From Paraburkholderia atlantica (GTDB lineage Bacteria > Pseudomonadota > Gammaproteobacteria > Burkholderiales > Burkholderiaceae), in assembly GCF_009362785.1 (NCBI RefSeq), contig NZ_WHNQ01000014.1, positions 62,001 to 126,000 of the forward strand: DNA of 64,000 nucleotides, in the 5' to 3' direction. The notes beneath the pieces were generated by a model that did no database searches, was not told the DNA's origin, and saw only the letters and a list, made by a program, of their open reading frames with translations. A program made the position numbers and the translations under genes. Within the stretch, counting starts at the first letter, position 1. Every line of letters begins with the position of its first letter. This document shows positions 61,734 to 64,000 of this stretch, in pieces.

Positions 61734-64000
61734 ATGTCTGCCATCCCGACGCAGCACCTGTCCCAGCCGAGCCTGCGTGAGCGCTTTCACCGGCGCTCGC
61801 TCGACCATCAGCGGCCGCTTTCCCTCGTGACGATGGGCTTCACCGTGGTTGCGTTCCTGTGCATGGTGGTGGTGCGCGAACTGATCCGCGCTCCGTCCTC
61901 GCCGCTCGGCTACCGGCTGCTGTGCGCGCTCGTGCTTGCGCTGCTGGTGCTGGCGATCCCGCGCGCGAAGTCGACGACGCTGTTCGGCGCGATCGGCGTC
62001 GCGTACGAGCTGGTGCTGATCGGCGGGCTCGTGCTGAATGCGAGCGGCCTCACGCATCCGTTGGCGTGGCTATTGCCCGCGTTCGTCGTGATACCAATCT
62101 GCGCGGCGCCCCTATGGCTCACGCCCGCCCATTTCGCGACCGGCAGCGCGCTGTTCTACGCGGCGGCCATCGCGCTGCTGCGCGGCAAAGCCCATGCGCC
62201 CGAGGTCGACGCTGCTGTGTGGACGTGGGTCATCGCGATCGGCGCGCCGATGGCGGTGGTGTTCCATTTCGGCTTCTACCGTTTCCGGCGCAATCACTTT
62301 CTGCTCGAAAGCCAGCTTGCGCAGCTCGCCGCAACCGATCCGCTGACCGGCCTGCAAAACCGCCGCTCGTTCGTCAAGCACGCGGAGGGACGCCTCGAAA
62401 CGCTGGCGCCGGGCGCGCGGATCAGTGCGATCTTTCTGGACATCGACAGCTTCAAGTCGCTCAACGATCGCTTCGGCCATGCGGTCGGCGATCATGCGCT
62501 GTTCCAGGTCGCGCAGGTGCTGAAGGACGCGGTCGCGCTTTACCACAGCGTGAGCCGCATCGGCGGCGAGGAGTTCGCGTTGCTGATCGACGATGATCTC
62601 ACCGGCGCGCTGCAACTCGCCGAGCGGCTGCGCCTCGACATCGCCGCGATCGAACGGCCGGACGGCCATCTGACCGCGAGCTTTGGCGTAGCCGAGCACC
62701 GGCGCGGCGAAAGCTTCATGGTGCTGCTCGATCGCGCGGACGAAGCGTTGCTGCGCGCGAAGCAGACGGGCCGCAACCGTGTCTGCGCGGAGCGCGCGCT
62801 GCCGTTCGACGCGCTGCAGCCGCCGTTCGACGATGTGCTTGCGCCGCGTTACCGCTGGGAAGACTTCTATCTGATCTCGCACTTCCAGCCGCTCTACAGC
62901 CTGTCGCATCAGAAGCAGGTCGGCTTCGAGGCGCTGCTGCGCGGCGAGCACGACGACGGCACGCTGGTGCCGCCGGTCGTGATGTTCGCGCCGAAGCCGT
63001 CGAGCGACGAAGGCGCGCTCGACCGCGCGAGCCACGCGGTGCATCTCGGCAACGCGCGCCGCGCGCTGCCCGGCGATGCGTGGCTGTTCCTGAACATCCT
63101 GCCGGCCACCTTCGTCGCCGACGGCTATGCCGACCAGTTGACGAAAATCGTGCGCGCCGCGGGGCTCGAACCCGAGCGCGTGATTCTGGAGATTCTCGAA
63201 TCGCATGGCGGCAGCGTCGACGAGATGTCGCGCGCGGCGGCCCGCTATCGGCAGCACGGCTTCCTGATCGCAGTCGACGACTTCGGCGCGGGCCAGTCGA
63301 ATCTCGACCGGCTGCTGCGCATCCGGCCGGACATCGTGAAGCTCGACGGCGAGCTGATTCGCGCGACTACGCACGGCACGCAGCAGCCGATCCTGCCGAA
63401 GCTGGTGTCGCTGCTGCATCAGGCGGGGATGCTGGTGGTCGTCGAAGGCGTCGAGACGGCCGACGAGCTGATTCTCGCGGTCGAGTCGAATGTCGATTTC
63501 GCGCAGGGCTTTCTGCTCGGCCGGCCGGCTGTCGAGATCGCGCCGCCCGAGTCGGTGCACCGCCAGATCGACGATGCATTCGACGTGATCGCGCAGGGCC
63601 GGGCGCATCAGTATGCGTTGTTCGAATCCGAGATGGAGCCGTACCGGCTGGAACTGCGGCGCGCGGCCGACGCGTTGCGCGCCGGCGTCACGATGGACGA
63701 TGCATTCGCGCTGCTCGCGACCTTCAGGCGTTGCATCAGCTGCTTCCTTCTCGACGATACCGGTCGCCAGATCGGTCACGAGGTGCGCGGGCCCGCATGG
63801 AGCGAGGACGCCGCGTCGCTGCAGCCGGTCGCGAATCCGCGCGATGCGCGCTGGGATCATCGGCCGTACTTCCGCAATGCGGTGCTGCTGCCCGGCGAGG
63901 CGATTACCAGCAATCCTTATCTGTCGCTCGCGAGCGGGCGGCCGTGCATCGCCGTGACGTTGGCCGCGCAATTGGCGAGCGGGCGCTGTGTAATGGGCGT
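61734..64000 (+). CDS. Membrane GGDEF-EAL protein with C-terminal sensor-like domain (3' end outside window)
   Basis: The first 755 residues are visible. A membrane region (about 33-182) is followed by a GGDEF domain with GGEEF at 277-281 but no RxxD I-site. An EAL domain follows with GFEALLRG (E399), LNILP, LEILES, VDDFGAG (514-518), KLDGELI and VEGVET (E571), so both catalytic sets look intact. After about residue 620 comes a further domain with RPYFRNAVLLPGEAI, which resembles Cache-type ligand-binding folds. The protein could make or break cyclic-di-GMP depending on signal. It is 110 bases after the GGDEF gene on the same strand. Confidence 0.9.
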   Translation, partial: MSAIPTQHLSQPSLRERFHRRSLDHQRPLSLVTMGFTVVAFLCMVVVRELIRAPSSPLGYRLLCALVLALLVLAIPRAKSTTLFGAIGVAYELVLIGGLVLNASGLTHPLAWLLPAFVVIPICAAPLWLTPAHFATGSALFYAAAIALLRGKAHAPEVDAAVWTWVIAIGAPMAVVFHFGFYRFRRNHFLLESQLAQLAATDPLTGLQNRRSFVKHAEGRLETLAPGARISAIFLDIDSFKSLNDRFGHAVGDHALFQVAQVLKDAVALYHSVSRIGGEEFALLIDDDLTGALQLAERLRLDIAAIERPDGHLTASFGVAEHRRGESFMVLLDRADEALLRAKQTGRNRVCAERALPFDALQPPFDDVLAPRYRWEDFYLISHFQPLYSLSHQKQVGFEALLRGEHDDGTLVPPVVMFAPKPSSDEGALDRASHAVHLGNARRALPGDAWLFLNILPATFVADGYADQLTKIVRAAGLEPERVILEILESHGGSVDEMSRAAARYRQHGFLIAVDDFGAGQSNLDRLLRIRPDIVKLDGELIRATTHGTQQPILPKLVSLLHQAGMLVVVEGVETADELILAVESNVDFAQGFLLGRPAVEIAPPESVHRQIDDAFDVIAQGRAHQYALFESEMEPYRLELRRAADALRAGVTMDDAFALLATFRRCISCFLLDDTGRQIGHEVRGPAWSEDAASLQPVANPRDARWDHRPYFRNAVLLPGEAITSNPYLSLASGRPCIAVTLAAQLASGRCVMG

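Noticed and set aside
1..64000. tRNA, rRNA, CRISPR array, prophage or complete insertion sequence
   Set aside because: I looked for cloverleaf-like ends, regularly spaced repeats, integrases and paired terminal repeats and saw none; a covariance-model search was not possible.

Overview
The window reads as a chromosomal stretch of a high-GC betaproteobacterium, most probably Paraburkholderia, Burkholderia or a close relative. This rests on codon use, on protein similarity as I recognise it, and on the combination of a phenol hydroxylase operon with a bcsD-P-Q-A-B-Z-C cellulose operon. I could not run a taxonomic search. There are no rRNA or tRNA genes, no CRISPR array, no complete insertion sequence and no prophage that I can see.

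Left part (1-17.4 kb) is mostly metabolic and transport. It holds the end of a receiver-like protein, a radical SAM/SPASM-like protein, a second type I glutamine synthetase and a divergent module. That module pairs a DASS dicarboxylate carrier with three soluble redox subunits: a ferredoxin-like Fe-S protein, a FrdA/SdhA-like flavoprotein and a NuoF-like NADH/FMN protein. The three look like an NAD(H)-linked fumarate-reductase-type complex without membrane anchors, and this is the most unusual gene set here. A four-gene minus-strand operon follows (LldP-type permease, small membrane protein, cytosolic gamma-glutamyltransferase, SLC13 carrier with RCK domains), then LysE, LysR and VOC genes.

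Middle part (17.4-37 kb) is envelope and signalling. It contains a complete RND tripartite efflux pump with a CusRS-like two-component system, DinB, a CSS-motif EAL phosphodiesterase, a cytochrome b561-YceI-YceI operon and an ArsB/NhaD-like carrier. Next come a periplasmic EF-hand-like protein encoded directly before an OmpR/EnvZ-like pair, and an orphan transposase N-terminal domain protein.

The phenol region (37-44 kb) holds a DmpR/MopR-type sigma-54 activator, divergent from a complete dmpKLMNOP multicomponent phenol hydroxylase. The intergenic space contains a near-consensus -24/-12 promoter and two upstream activator sites. No ring-cleavage gene follows, so catechol must be consumed by enzymes encoded elsewhere.

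The right part (44-64 kb) holds a hybrid histidine kinase and the seven-gene cellulose operon, divergent from a membrane GGDEF protein and a GGDEF-EAL protein that runs off the window. BcsA has a PilZ domain, so the flanking cyclic-di-GMP enzymes plausibly control cellulose export. An AACGTTTGC-type palindromic motif recurs upstream of bcsD, upstream of both cyclic-di-GMP genes and upstream of the RND pump, suggesting a shared regulator.
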